Shown: piece after piece, positions 24,768-33,015 of the stretch | Layout: each line of letters begins with the position of its first letter | Position numbering within the stretch: position 1 is the stretch's first letter | NCBI RefSeq assembly: GCF_008107685.1 | Contig: NZ_VIRF01000090.1 | Coordinates: 1-64,000, forward strand | DNA length: 64,000 nt | Direction of reading: 5' to 3' | From: Novosphingobium sp. BW1 | GTDB taxonomy: Bacteria > Pseudomonadota > Alphaproteobacteria > Sphingomonadales > Sphingomonadaceae | The notes under the pieces: model-generated | Told to the model about the DNA's origin: nothing | What the model saw: the letters and a program-made list of their open reading frames with translations, nothing else | The model's database searches: none | Made by a program: the position numbers and the translations under genes

Positions 24768-27158
24768 TCAGAACTTCTTCTGCACGGTGAAGGCCCACTC
24801 ACGCGGACGGCCCACGTTGGAGTAGGTCGTTCCCGCGCTGGCGTAGAGCGCGGCAAAGCGGATCGGCAGGTAGTAGTATTTGTCGAAGAGGTTCTGGACC
24901 TCAAAGGAGATCGCCAGATCCTCGTCCGCGTTGCGCCAGGTTACACGCGCATTGGCGATGGCCCGCGCCGGATTGAAGTCCAGCTCGCTGCTGCCCGGAA
25001 GACGGCCCATGCCCTGCTTGCCGGTGTAGGCAATATCAAAGCGGGGCGTGATCGTGCCTGCATTGTCGCCCAGTTCGCCGCGGTACTGGATGCCGAAGCT
25101 GCCGCGCCAGTTGGGCGTGGTGAGCGGATCCTCGAGGCGGATGTTGTTGCCGACCATGGGGCCGATGCGCTTCCAATTGCCCTCGATCCAGCTGACGGTG
25201 GCGTCGATGTCCAGGCCGTAGATCGGGCTCGCCTGGAGCTCGAACTCGATTCCGTACATCTCGCCGTCGCCCGCGTTGCTGATCGCGGCGCAGGGGAACG
25301 GATCCTCACCCGGCGGGAAACCGTCGAGGATGGCACAGTCCGCGATGGGAAGCTGCATGTTCTTGTAGTCGTTGTAGAAGCCTGACAGGTTCATGCGCAG
25401 CGTGCGGCCCAGCAGGTCGGTCTTTACACCCACTTCATAGGCGGTCAGCGTTTCGGGATCGAAGGTGCCGTTTACGGCCTGGGACTGGGTGAAGGGACGT
25501 GCTGTCACGCCGCCGCCCTTGAAGCCCGTGCTGATCGTGGCGTAGGCCAGAACTTCATCGCTGAAGCGGTAGTCGACCGAGATGCGGTAGTCGACGCGGT
25601 CGCCGTCGTATTCCGCCACACTGCCATCGAGCGCGCCGACACCAAAGATGTCGACCAACGGGCCGCCGTCCCAGGCCTTGCGCACAAAGGTGTAGTCCTT
25701 GTGCTCCTTGGTATAGCGAAGGCCGCCTGTGACGTTGAGGTTGGGCGTGGGATGCAGGATGACCGTGCCGAACACAGCCTTGCTGTCGGCGCGGACCGGA
25801 TCATCGCCCTGAAACTGTAGGAACAGCGCCGGGTTGCCCATGCCGATGTAGCGGATGTCCTGGCGGGTGAAGTAGACCGACTTCTGGTCGCTGTAGTAGC
25901 CACCCACGGTCAGGTCGGCGAAGTCACCCAGTTCCGCGTTGACGCGCAGTTCCTGGCTGAAGAAGCGGAAGGTAAGGTCGTTGAAACCGCCGCCGCCGAT
26001 GTTCGGGTTGGGCGTGTAATCGTCGTCCGTGCCATAGGTTTGCTGGTATTCGCGGTAGGCGGTGATCGACTTGACGTTGATTGAATCCGAAAGGTTGACT
26101 GACATGTCGCTTGACACGCCCCAGCCCCAGAACTTGACCGAGTTGGGCATGTAGTAGGCCTGGCCCGCCTGGCCGCCGGCGGGCAGGTACCAGCTGGCGT
26201 AGGTGCAGAACTTCCCGCAGCGGAAGTCTGCGCCAGTCAGGTCTGTGTTGTTCTCGGTGATGACACCGGCGGCCGCCGTACGGTTCTCCCAGGTGTAGTC
26301 GCCGGTCACGATCCAGTCGAAGCTGTCGGTCGGGTTGAAGCGCAGCGACCCGCGCACGCCTGCGTAGTTGCGCTCGCCCAGCTTATCGACGACGCAGTTG
26401 GCCGGGGTCGAAGGATTGCCGGTGATGCCCAGTTCGTTGTCCGGGTTCACGCAGCCATAGTCGAGCTGGTCAACATAGCCGTTCTGATGCTTGTAGACCC
26501 CTGCAACACGCGCATAGAGATTGTCAGTCAGTGCGAAGTTCATGCTGGCGCGAAGATCGATGCGTTCACGCGCCCCATAGACCACGTCAACCTTGCCGCT
26601 GCTTCCGGGCTCGGGCTTGACCGAGAACATCTTGATCGCGCCGCCGATCGAATTGCGGCCGGTCAGGGTGCCCTGCGGTCCGCGCAGAATCTCGACACGC
26701 TCCAGGTCGAGCAGGTCCATGATGTTGCCGGTCAGCGTCGCGTAGTAGACATCGTCGATGTACATGCCAACGCCGGGCTCGTAGGCGGGGTTGAAGTCGT
26801 ACTGGCCGATACCGCGGATGTAGACGGCCATCGAGGAGCCGAAAGCGCCGCCCATTTCGGTCAGCTGCACGTTCGGGGCCTGGCCTGCGACCTGCGAAAG
26901 ATCGGTCTGGTTGCGCGCTTCAAGGAGCGCGGCGTCGACTGCGGTGATCGAAAGCGGCGTGTCCTGCAGTTTCTGCGAACGGAACTGCGCAGTCACGATG
27001 ATCTCGCGCATGGCGGCATCGTTGGTGGTCTGCTGCTGCGGCTCCGATGCCGTCTCCGCGGTGTCCTGCGCCCGCGCGCCGGAAGCTGTGAAAAGCGTTG
27101 CCGCCGAAGCGGTTGCGAGCAGCGCACAGCGCAGCCCTGATCTGGAAGTGATCTGCAT
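24768..27158 (-). CDS. TonB-dependent outer-membrane receptor
   Basis: A 796-residue receptor. A signal peptide ends near GARAQD (residue 32), followed by a plug domain starting EIIVTAQFRSQKLQDTPLSI with GIGQYDFNPAYEPGVGMYID, DDVYYATLTGNIMDLLDLER and VEILRGPQGTLTGRNSIGGA, then the 22-strand barrel ending in FTVQKKF with a C-terminal phenylalanine. In sphingomonads such receptors take up lignin-derived dimers (for example DdvT in SYK-6). It heads the minus-strand operon with baeA, baeB and the PQQ dehydrogenase, so a beta-aryl ether or related dimer is the expected cargo. A paralogue is at 40950. Confidence 0.9.
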   Translation of the reverse strand: MQITSRSGLRCALLATASAATLFTASGARAQDTAETASEPQQQTTNDAAMREIIVTAQFRSQKLQDTPLSITAVDAALLEARNQTDLSQVAGQAPNVQLTEMGGAFGSSMAVYIRGIGQYDFNPAYEPGVGMYIDDVYYATLTGNIMDLLDLERVEILRGPQGTLTGRNSIGGAIKMFSVKPEPGSSGKVDVVYGARERIDLRASMNFALTDNLYARVAGVYKHQNGYVDQLDYGCVNPDNELGITGNPSTPANCVVDKLGERNYAGVRGSLRFNPTDSFDWIVTGDYTWENRTAAAGVITENNTDLTGADFRCGKFCTYASWYLPAGGQAGQAYYMPNSVKFWGWGVSSDMSVNLSDSINVKSITAYREYQQTYGTDDDYTPNPNIGGGGFNDLTFRFFSQELRVNAELGDFADLTVGGYYSDQKSVYFTRQDIRYIGMGNPALFLQFQGDDPVRADSKAVFGTVILHPTPNLNVTGGLRYTKEHKDYTFVRKAWDGGPLVDIFGVGALDGSVAEYDGDRVDYRISVDYRFSDEVLAYATISTGFKGGGVTARPFTQSQAVNGTFDPETLTAYEVGVKTDLLGRTLRMNLSGFYNDYKNMQLPIADCAILDGFPPGEDPFPCAAISNAGDGEMYGIEFELQASPIYGLDIDATVSWIEGNWKRIGPMVGNNIRLEDPLTTPNWRGSFGIQYRGELGDNAGTITPRFDIAYTGKQGMGRLPGSSELDFNPARAIANARVTWRNADEDLAISFEVQNLFDKYYYLPIRFAALYASAGTTYSNVGRPREWAFTVQKKF

Positions 27159-27238
27159 ATTGGCCCTCTCCTGAACCAGCGCCGGGGATTATGCGTCTCC
27201 GTGCGCCTTTCATGCTGTCGCGTTGTGCGACATGTTGT

Positions 27239-27253
27239 TTGTATGACATACAA
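27239..27253. promoter_or_regulatory. Perfect 15-bp palindrome TTGTATGACATACAA, candidate MarR operator
   Basis: Two 7-bp arms TTGTATG and CATACAA around a central A, between the TonB receptor (minus, start 27158) and the CmcJ/NvfI-like gene (plus, start 27402). Half-sites of the same sequence occur at 2258-2268 and 6032-6040. It is a strong candidate for the operator of the MarR protein at 2334 or a related one. Confidence 0.6.
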
Positions 27254-27401
27254 TATCAGGAAGGCAAGCCCGGTGAGGGCTTCAGCCGACTTTTTTGGAA
27301 GAAATACAATTGCCGGGATCACCTATAGGGAAACCCAGCGAGGGCCATTTGACCACGAAAGAATCGAAGTGAAACAGCAATTAAATAAGGACTTGAGAGG
27401 A

Positions 27402-28190
27402 ATGGACAGACTTGTAGGCACCATCAACTATGCCGCACGAAATGCAGAGCGGATGCTCTATCGGGCTAACGACCACACCCGTGACACCGTTCGTATCGCC
27501 CCCGAATCCATGCCAATCCACGATGGCCGCACGCGCGAATCCACGCTGGATTGCAATGGGTACCAAATTGTCTCGGTTGTTATGTCACCCGGCACCAGTG
27601 GCCATCTCGAGCCTGCAACCGATGACGCCTGCGCGCTGATCTGCGATCTGTGCGGCGCCGACCGCGTGGTGGCGACCGCCCCTCCGGTCCACCGCTTCGG
27701 CGAGCGCTCGGACCTTTCGGGCCAGCTCGACAATTCCCGCCCCGCGCGCTTTGCCCACATCGACGTCTCGGACACCACCGCCCTCGCTTTCTCCGAGCGC
27801 TCCTTCCCGGACGACCTGGGCCACTACCGCCGCAGTGCGCACTACAATTTGTGGTGTGTCACCTCGCCGCCGCCGCAGGACGTGCCGCTGGCGCTGTGCG
27901 ATGCCCGCTCGTTCGGGCGCGAGGACCTGATTCTGGCCGACGCCATCTTCGACCGGGACGGCGAGGACTTGTGGACCATGGAAAGCTTCGTCCTGGCCCA
28001 CGCGACCCGGCACGAATGGGTCTGGTTTCCCGACATGCAGCCGGGTGAAGCGCTACTCTTCAAGACCTTTGACAGCGATGCAGACGCGGCGACCGGCGTG
28101 CCCCACGTCGCCTTCGACAACCCGCTCGCCCCACCCGGAACCGCGCCGCGCAGTTCGGTGGAGCTGCGCTTCATCGCCTACTGGGCCTGA
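27402..28190 (+). CDS. CmcJ/NvfI-family putative Fe(II)/2-oxoglutarate oxygenase, second copy
   Basis: A 262-residue paralogue of the gene at 13329. The HxD pair is H119-I-D121 in RFAHIDVSD, the third ligand candidate is H235 in GVPHVAFDN and the arginine is R256 in ELRFIAYW. The shared block is LWCVTSPPPQDVPLALCDAR. The N-terminal part is shorter and diverges from the first copy, so the two probably act on different substrates. ATG at 27402 follows GAGAGGA. It is divergent from the TonB receptor operon across the palindrome at 27239, which suggests shared control. The reaction is unknown. Confidence 0.7.
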   Translation: MDRLVGTINYAARNAERMLYRANDHTRDTVRIAPESMPIHDGRTRESTLDCNGYQIVSVVMSPGTSGHLEPATDDACALICDLCGADRVVATAPPVHRFGERSDLSGQLDNSRPARFAHIDVSDTTALAFSERSFPDDLGHYRRSAHYNLWCVTSPPPQDVPLALCDARSFGREDLILADAIFDRDGEDLWTMESFVLAHATRHEWVWFPDMQPGEALLFKTFDSDADAATGVPHVAFDNPLAPPGTAPRSSVELRFIAYWA

Positions 28191-28226
28191 GCTTGGCCGC
28201 ACGCAGCTCCCGCGCTAACCGCTGGC

Positions 28227-28715
28227 ATGAGCGAATGCGGATGGCGCCCGGCGGGGCTGAAAACCACTTTCCAGCCCCGCGCACTGTGCGTGGCGCTGGG
28301 GCTCAACGCGGTCATGTTCGTGGTCGACACAGCCGCAGGCCTCCACGCCGATTCGGCGAGCCTGCTCGCTGACGGCCTCGACATGGCGACCGATGCTTCG
28401 GTCTATGCTGTCGCGCTACTCGCCCTCGCCTTTCTGGTCGGCGTGGGCGTGGTGCTCGAACCCGTGCTCCGGGCCTTTGCCGGCGCCGAGCCAGACGGCC
28501 TGTGGATCATGGCGATCGGCCTCCTCGCACTGGCGGTGAACGCCTATGTCCTGCGCCTGCTCGCGCGCCAGCGCAGCGCCGAAGTCCACATGCGCGCTGC
28601 CTGGATCTTTACCCGCGCCGACGTCATCGCCTTCGATCTTGCCATTGGCCTTGCCATCGGCCTCAACGTCATCAAGGACGCCTTCGAGATCGTGCGCGAA
28701 ACACGGGGCGTATAG
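28227..28715 (+). CDS. Small cation-diffusion-facilitator-like membrane protein
   Basis: A 162-residue membrane protein with about five hydrophobic segments. DSASLLADGLDMATDASVYA resembles the CDF motif (S-x-ALLADAxHxxxD) of metal transporters such as CzcD, and HMRAAWIFTRADVIAFD resembles the second metal-binding helix. It is about half the length of typical CDF proteins and lacks the cytoplasmic domain, as in the short cation transporter group of Alphaproteobacteria. No clear link to lignin metabolism. It is followed on the other strand by ligM. Confidence 0.65.
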   Translation: MSECGWRPAGLKTTFQPRALCVALGLNAVMFVVDTAAGLHADSASLLADGLDMATDASVYAVALLALAFLVGVGVVLEPVLRAFAGAEPDGLWIMAIGLLALAVNAYVLRLLARQRSAEVHMRAAWIFTRADVIAFDLAIGLAIGLNVIKDAFEIVRETRGV

Positions 28716-28740
28716 TCCGAACGGCACTTCTGCTGCGCAC

Positions 28741-28777
28741 AAAAGAAAAGGCCACCCGGATGGAAATCCGGGCGGCC
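28741..28777 (-). terminator. Rho-independent terminator after ligM
   Basis: Arms GGCCACCCGGAT (28750-28761) and ATCCGGGCGGCC (28766-28777) pair with one wobble. On the minus strand the stem is followed by a T-rich tail (complement of AAAAGAAAA, 28741-28749). It is 25 bp past the ligM stop. Confidence 0.75.
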
Positions 28778-28802
28778 CTTCTTCATCGGGAGAGCGAAAG
28801 GA

Positions 28803-30209
28803 TCACGCGTCGGCCTTCACGGTTCGCCAGCCTTCCTGATAGCTCTCGCGTGCAACGCGCGAGTAGGGAACCGGCGAGACGATGGCCCGCACGGCAAGCT
28901 GCTTGTGCGGCTCGACGGTCGACTTCTTGGTGCCGCCGTTCTCTTCGCCCCACAGCACGGTGACTTCGTCGCCGATCTGTGTTTCAGGATCGACGGTCGC
29001 CAGGCTCAGAGCCTGCTTCTCGTTGTAGGAGAAACCGGTGAACATCGAGTAGCCGATGGTCTTACCCGAAGCGTCGCGCACCGCGTCGTAGTTGGACGAG
29101 GCGTAGTTCGCGAGCGGCACGTCGAAGAACTTGTAGGCTTCGCCGTCCGGATCAAACATCGAGGCCATGATCTTGGCCATGTCTTCCGGATGCCAGGCAA
29201 GCGTCACCTTCTTGCGCTGCTTGGCCGGGTCGAGCGCTTCGAGCGCTTCACGGCCGATGAAGTTGTGGTCGAACTTTACGAAGTTGCCGTAGCCCAGTTC
29301 CCACGGGTTCAGGTAGTAGTCCTCGATGTCGTCCGAGACGAACGAACCGCCGATCGAACCGGTGGCCTCGTAGCTGTTCGCACCGAGCCACTCGCGGAAG
29401 CCCTTAAGCTTCTCGCCGGTATAGATGGCTGGCAGAGGCGAAGGAATCCAGCCCGATTCCAGCGTGTTCGAGGGGTACGCCCGGCTGCCGCAGGGGATCA
29501 GGCCGAATTCCTCGCCCGCTTCCAGAATGGCTGCGCGGATTTCTTCCTGATCTTCATAGGGGCCCCAGATTTCGAGACCCGGCGCGCCGGACATACCGTG
29601 ACGCAGCGTGCGCACGGTCTTACCGGCAATGTTCATGGTGCTCATATTGAAGAACTTGAGCTTCTCGAGCGGGCCGCCGTGCAGTTTCTCGATCACGTCC
29701 CAGGCCTTAGGGCCTTGGATCTGGAAACGCCATTCCTTGCGACTGACGGGCTTGCCCATCGGGCGCATCGGCGAGCGGTCGTCGAGCTCGATCTCGCAAT
29801 CGTAACCGCCGGTCTCGGCCTGGTAGCGCAGCCAGTTCGAGGCGGGCGCGCGACCGACGTAGGTGAAGCTTTCCTCTTCTTCCCAGAAGATGATGCCGTC
29901 GCCAATCACGTGGCCGTAGGGCGTGGTCGGGACGTACTGCTTGGCCTTGTTCACGGTCCAGCCCTTGGGGCTGTTGATCATCGTGTCCGTCAGAAGCTTG
30001 AGCGCGTCCTTGCCGCGGATGTAGAGATTGACCATATGGTGCGACTGGTCGAACAGGACGGCGCTGTGCTGCCAGGCCCACTGCTCCGAACGCCAGTTGG
30101 AAAATTCGGGCGCCACAACGGGGTATACGTAGGCACCAAGCTGCGAATTGCGCAGCATCTCAAAGATATTGCCGGTCCCCTGCAGGACCTGCTCGAGATT
30201 GTCAGCCAT
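28803..30209 (-). CDS. ligM: Tetrahydrofolate-dependent vanillate/3-O-methylgallate O-demethylase LigM
   Basis: A 468-residue GcvT/aminomethyltransferase-fold enzyme. The length matches LigM (about 471 residues) better than the longer syringate enzyme DesA. Motifs include WQHSAVLFDQSHHMVNLYIR, VNKAKQYVPTTPYGHVIGDG and IWGPYEDQEEI. LigM moves the aryl methoxyl methyl group of vanillate or 3-O-methylgallate to tetrahydrofolate, giving protocatechuate or gallate. It is monocistronic, with GGAGAGGTGAG before ATG at 30209 and a terminator after. A MarR gene is divergent upstream. No folate-cycle genes (metF, ligH) are in the window. Confidence 0.88.
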   Translation of the reverse strand: MADNLEQVLQGTGNIFEMLRNSQLGAYVYPVVAPEFSNWRSEQWAWQHSAVLFDQSHHMVNLYIRGKDALKLLTDTMINSPKGWTVNKAKQYVPTTPYGHVIGDGIIFWEEEESFTYVGRAPASNWLRYQAETGGYDCEIELDDRSPMRPMGKPVSRKEWRFQIQGPKAWDVIEKLHGGPLEKLKFFNMSTMNIAGKTVRTLRHGMSGAPGLEIWGPYEDQEEIRAAILEAGEEFGLIPCGSRAYPSNTLESGWIPSPLPAIYTGEKLKGFREWLGANSYEATGSIGGSFVSDDIEDYYLNPWELGYGNFVKFDHNFIGREALEALDPAKQRKKVTLAWHPEDMAKIMASMFDPDGEAYKFFDVPLANYASSNYDAVRDASGKTIGYSMFTGFSYNEKQALSLATVDPETQIGDEVTVLWGEENGGTKKSTVEPHKQLAVRAIVSPVPYSRVARESYQEGWRTVKADA

Positions 30210-30293
30210 CTCACCTCTCCAAAAAATTCAGCCGCAGCCTCGCTGCGTGCTTCCTGAGACTATCGCGCGCCCGAAATCCGCACAACAAAAAAT

Positions 30294-30308
30294 GTTCGTG
30301 GAACGAAC
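30294..30308. promoter_or_regulatory. Candidate operator between ligM and its divergent MarR gene
   Basis: GTTCG and CGAAC form inverted arms around TGGAA, within the ligM/MarR divergent region. A second small inverted repeat CACTGATAAATAGTG follows at about 30323-30337. Either may be the MarR binding site. Support is sequence symmetry only. Confidence 0.35.
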
Positions 30309-30398
30309 CAATATCCCATATAGCACTGATAAATAGTGTATTTATTTGTTTTTGTGCGGTGACTTGCACGATTTACGCGACGGGCTAAGCATGAGCGC

Positions 30399-30884
30399 GT
30401 GGGCACGAACAAACCAAAATCCGAGACACCCGACGCCACTGCACTGACCGCAGGACACGGCGATCTCGACTCGATCCTGGGCTTCCATATCCGGTTGGCC
30501 CATGGAGCGGTCTATCGCCATTTTACCGAAACCTTCACCGATCTTGATCTGACCCAAAAGCAGGTCTCGGTACTCTGGACGGTGGCCGAACAACCCGGGC
30601 TGTTCCAGGCAGACCTGGGACAGCAACTTCAGATGGATCGGGCGACCACAACCGAGATCATCAACCGGCTGGCCGCGCGCGATCTTCTGCGCCGCGAGCC
30701 CTCCCCGCTCGACCGCCGCAAGAGCTCGCTCCACCTCCAGCCCGAGGGCGAGCGCGTGCTCGAAGAGGCGCGCAATTCGATTCTTGCGCACGAAACCTGG
30801 CTCAAGGAGCGCTTCACAGACGCCGAAGTCGCCACGCTAATCGGTCTGCTCACCCGCATCCACAGCCTGTCGCCAAGCGACTGA
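30399..30884 (+). CDS. MarR-family regulator, DesR-like
   Basis: A 161-residue MarR protein with FQADLGQQLQMDRATTTEII and NRLAARDLLRREPSPLDRRK as the DNA-binding core. It is divergent from ligM, and in SYK-6 a MarR-type protein (DesR) represses ligM and related vanillate/syringate genes. The same role is likely here. GTG at 30399 begins the frame; no other in-frame start is better. It is closely similar to the MarR at 2334 in length and DNA-binding helix. Confidence 0.82.
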   Translation: MGTNKPKSETPDATALTAGHGDLDSILGFHIRLAHGAVYRHFTETFTDLDLTQKQVSVLWTVAEQPGLFQADLGQQLQMDRATTTEIINRLAARDLLRREPSPLDRRKSSLHLQPEGERVLEEARNSILAHETWLKERFTDAEVATLIGLLTRIHSLSPSD

Positions 30885-30933
30885 GCCTCCTTGGTCCTGC
30901 GCCGCGTTGACAGGCGCACGCGCGTCCTGCAAA

Positions 30934-30947
30934 GTAACGAACGTTAC
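30934..30947. promoter_or_regulatory. Regulon palindrome site a, GTAACGAACGTTAC
   Basis: The first of seven matches to RTAACRNTCGTTAY (here AA rather than NT in the middle). It lies 68 bp upstream of the VAO-type gene, 21 bp after a TTGACA hexamer at 30907-30912. Confidence 0.75.
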
Positions 30948-30961
30948 TAATAAGGTGGCAA

Positions 30962-30994
30962 CCACCCCATGCGCCTCGCAGGCGCATGGGGTGG
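30962..30994 (+). other. Perfect 15-bp stem-loop in the leader of the VAO-type gene
   Basis: CCACCCCATGCGCCT and AGGCGCATGGGGTGG pair perfectly around a CGC loop. It lies between the operator and the ATG at 31016, and ends 21 bp before the start. No T-run follows, so it is not a standard terminator. It might protect the mRNA or be a protein-binding site. Confidence 0.6.
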
Positions 30995-31015
30995 CTTGCG
31001 ACAAGGTGGAGAGCG

Positions 31016-32572
31016 ATGGTTTCGAAACGTGCGCAGGGGCCCGACCCGGCCCGCATCCGGCAGGCGCGGGCCGCCTTTCAGGCGGCACTTGGCGCCGAAA
31101 ACGTCTTTTTCGGTGAAGAGGATGCGGCCGCCTACAACGACAAGTTCGCGGTGGACGACACGCTCCACCACCCTTCGGGCGCCATCGCGCCGGGCAGCGC
31201 GGATGAAGTGCAGGCCGCCCTGCGCATCGCAGCGGAGGTCGGCATCCCGCTCTGGCCGATCAGCCGCGGCAAGAACCTGGGCTACGGCGGCAGTGCGCCG
31301 GTCCTCGCTGGCTCGGTCATCCTCGATCTCTCCCGCATGAAAAATATCGAGTATGACGAGGAGAACGGCACCGTCCTTCTCGAACCCGGCGTCGGCTTCT
31401 ACGACCTCTACGACTTCCTCAAGGCCCGGGGCATGAAGCACTGGCTCTCGACGCCCGGAAATTCATGGGGCTCGGTCGTCGGCAACGCGCTCGACCGCGG
31501 CGTGGGCTATACCCCCTACGGCGAGAACACGAGCAAGATCTGCGGGATGGAAGTCGCGCTGGCGGATGGCTCGCTGGTGCGCACCGGGATGGGCGCGCTC
31601 GAGGGCTCGCCCACCTGGCAACTCTACCGCTACGGCTTCGGCCCGGCCTGGGACCAACTGTTCGTGCAGTCCAACTTCGGGGTCGTCACCAAGATGGGCC
31701 TCTGGCTTATGCCCGAGCCCGAATCGCTGATGGGCATGGATGTCGAGTTCGACAATCCCGAGGACCTCGGGCCTCTCATCGACACGTTGGCCCCGCTGCG
31801 CCGTGAGGGCCTGCTCCAACAGTCTCCCACAATCGGCAACTGGCTGCGCGCAGCAGCCGTCCTCACCACGCGTTCGGAATGGACCGACCAACCCGGAGCG
31901 CTGAGCGACGAGGTGATCTCGGCCATTCGCAAGAAGTACCGCGTAGGCTGGTGGGGCGTAAGCCTGCGCCTCTATGGCCGCGAGGAGGTGAACAAAGCCG
32001 CCTATCCGATTCTGGAAAAGGCGATGAACGACCTGAAACCACTCTCCATTCGCCCCGCGCAGTGGAAACGCGGCGAGCCACTGGAGAACTCGGGCTGGAC
32101 CGGTACACCGATTAGCTTCCCGATGCAGAACGCCAACTGGCACGGCGGGCGCGGCGGACACATCGGCTTCTCGCCCGTGCTACCCCAATCAGGCACCGCG
32201 GCCATGGCGCAGTTCAAGCGGACCTATGACCGCTATCGCGAATACGGCATGGACTATCAGGCCAGCTTCGCCTTCGGCGAGCGCCATCTCATCAACGTCA
32301 ACGCGGTCCTCCTCGACAAGGACGACCCGGCGATGATGGGCCGCGTCGATCCCTTCCTGCGCCAGCTCGTCGCCGACGCAAAGGCGCAAGGCTATGGCGA
32401 GTACCGCACCCATCTCGACTACATGGACCTCGTCGCCTCTACGTACGACTTCAACGACAACGCCCTGCTAAAGCTCAACGAGCGCGTGAAAAACGCTCTT
32501 GATCCGGCTGGCGTCATCGCGCCCGGCAAGAGCGGTATCTGGCCCGGCGCCAAGGGAGGAACCTCTGCATGA
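31016..32572 (+). CDS. VAO/4-cresol dehydrogenase family flavoprotein
   Basis: A 518-residue FAD oxidoreductase of the vanillyl-alcohol oxidase family. The FAD-binding PP-loop reads PLWPISRGKNLGYGGSAPVL, then GNSWGSVVGNALDRGVGYTP. The C-terminal cap has RGGHIGFSPVLP and VNAVLLDKDD, and ends DPAGVIAPGKSGIWP. Such enzymes oxidise para-alkyl phenols through a quinone methide, and members paired with a cytochrome c (4-cresol dehydrogenase, eugenol hydroxylase, pinoresinol hydroxylase) hydroxylate the benzylic carbon. The next gene is such a cytochrome. ATG at 31016 follows GGTGGAGAGCG. A paralogue is at 55341. Confidence 0.87.
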   Translation: MVSKRAQGPDPARIRQARAAFQAALGAENVFFGEEDAAAYNDKFAVDDTLHHPSGAIAPGSADEVQAALRIAAEVGIPLWPISRGKNLGYGGSAPVLAGSVILDLSRMKNIEYDEENGTVLLEPGVGFYDLYDFLKARGMKHWLSTPGNSWGSVVGNALDRGVGYTPYGENTSKICGMEVALADGSLVRTGMGALEGSPTWQLYRYGFGPAWDQLFVQSNFGVVTKMGLWLMPEPESLMGMDVEFDNPEDLGPLIDTLAPLRREGLLQQSPTIGNWLRAAAVLTTRSEWTDQPGALSDEVISAIRKKYRVGWWGVSLRLYGREEVNKAAYPILEKAMNDLKPLSIRPAQWKRGEPLENSGWTGTPISFPMQNANWHGGRGGHIGFSPVLPQSGTAAMAQFKRTYDRYREYGMDYQASFAFGERHLINVNAVLLDKDDPAMMGRVDPFLRQLVADAKAQGYGEYRTHLDYMDLVASTYDFNDNALLKLNERVKNALDPAGVIAPGKSGIWPGAKGGTSA

Positions 32573-33015
32573 GTACGCTTTCCAAGTCGGCGCTGACAGG
32601 TGCCTGCACGGCCGTCCTCATCGCCGCTGCCGCATGCGGCAGCGGCGCCCCGGCCCAGGATGCCAAGGAAGCGCCACAAGGAGGCCCGCCGCCCATGCCA
32701 GCGCCGATCACCCTCTCCTCACGCCCCGACGCAGGGCCCGGCGAGAAGCGCTTCATCGAGAAGTGCGTGATGTGCCACGGCCCCAACGGTATGGGCACGG
32801 GCCTCCTCGCGCGCCGCATGGACGTGGCTTTGCTGGAAGAGCGCGAGGACCTTCCGGCCGACTACGTGATCCAGGCCGCACGCATGGGCATCGGCAACAT
32901 GCCCGCGATCCCGCGCGGGGAAGTGAGCGATGCCGATATGCAGCAGATCGCCGACTACCTTGCGCGCAAGCCCCCCAGGGACATGGGCGGCACGCTGGAA
33001 GGAGAGGCACGATGA
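32569..33015 (+). CDS. Cytochrome c subunit of the VAO-type dehydrogenase, lipoprotein
   Basis: A 148-residue mono-haem cytochrome c. CVMCH (C66, C69, H70) binds haem and M111 in IGNMPAI is the likely sixth ligand. A signal peptide ends at AAAAC with C23 as a probable lipid anchor. It overlaps the flavoprotein gene by ATGA, so the two are co-translated, as expected of flavocytochrome partners. It would carry electrons from the flavoprotein to the respiratory chain in the periplasm. Confidence 0.88.
   Translation: MSTLSKSALTGACTAVLIAAAACGSGAPAQDAKEAPQGGPPPMPAPITLSSRPDAGPGEKRFIEKCVMCHGPNGMGTGLLARRMDVALLEEREDLPADYVIQAARMGIGNMPAIPRGEVSDADMQQIADYLARKPPRDMGGTLEGEAR

Noticed and set aside
28227..28715. 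Small membrane protein as a truncated pseudogene of a full CDF transporter
   Set aside because: It has a clean start and stop and short CDF-like proteins of similar size are known in Alphaproteobacteria, so I kept it as a gene.
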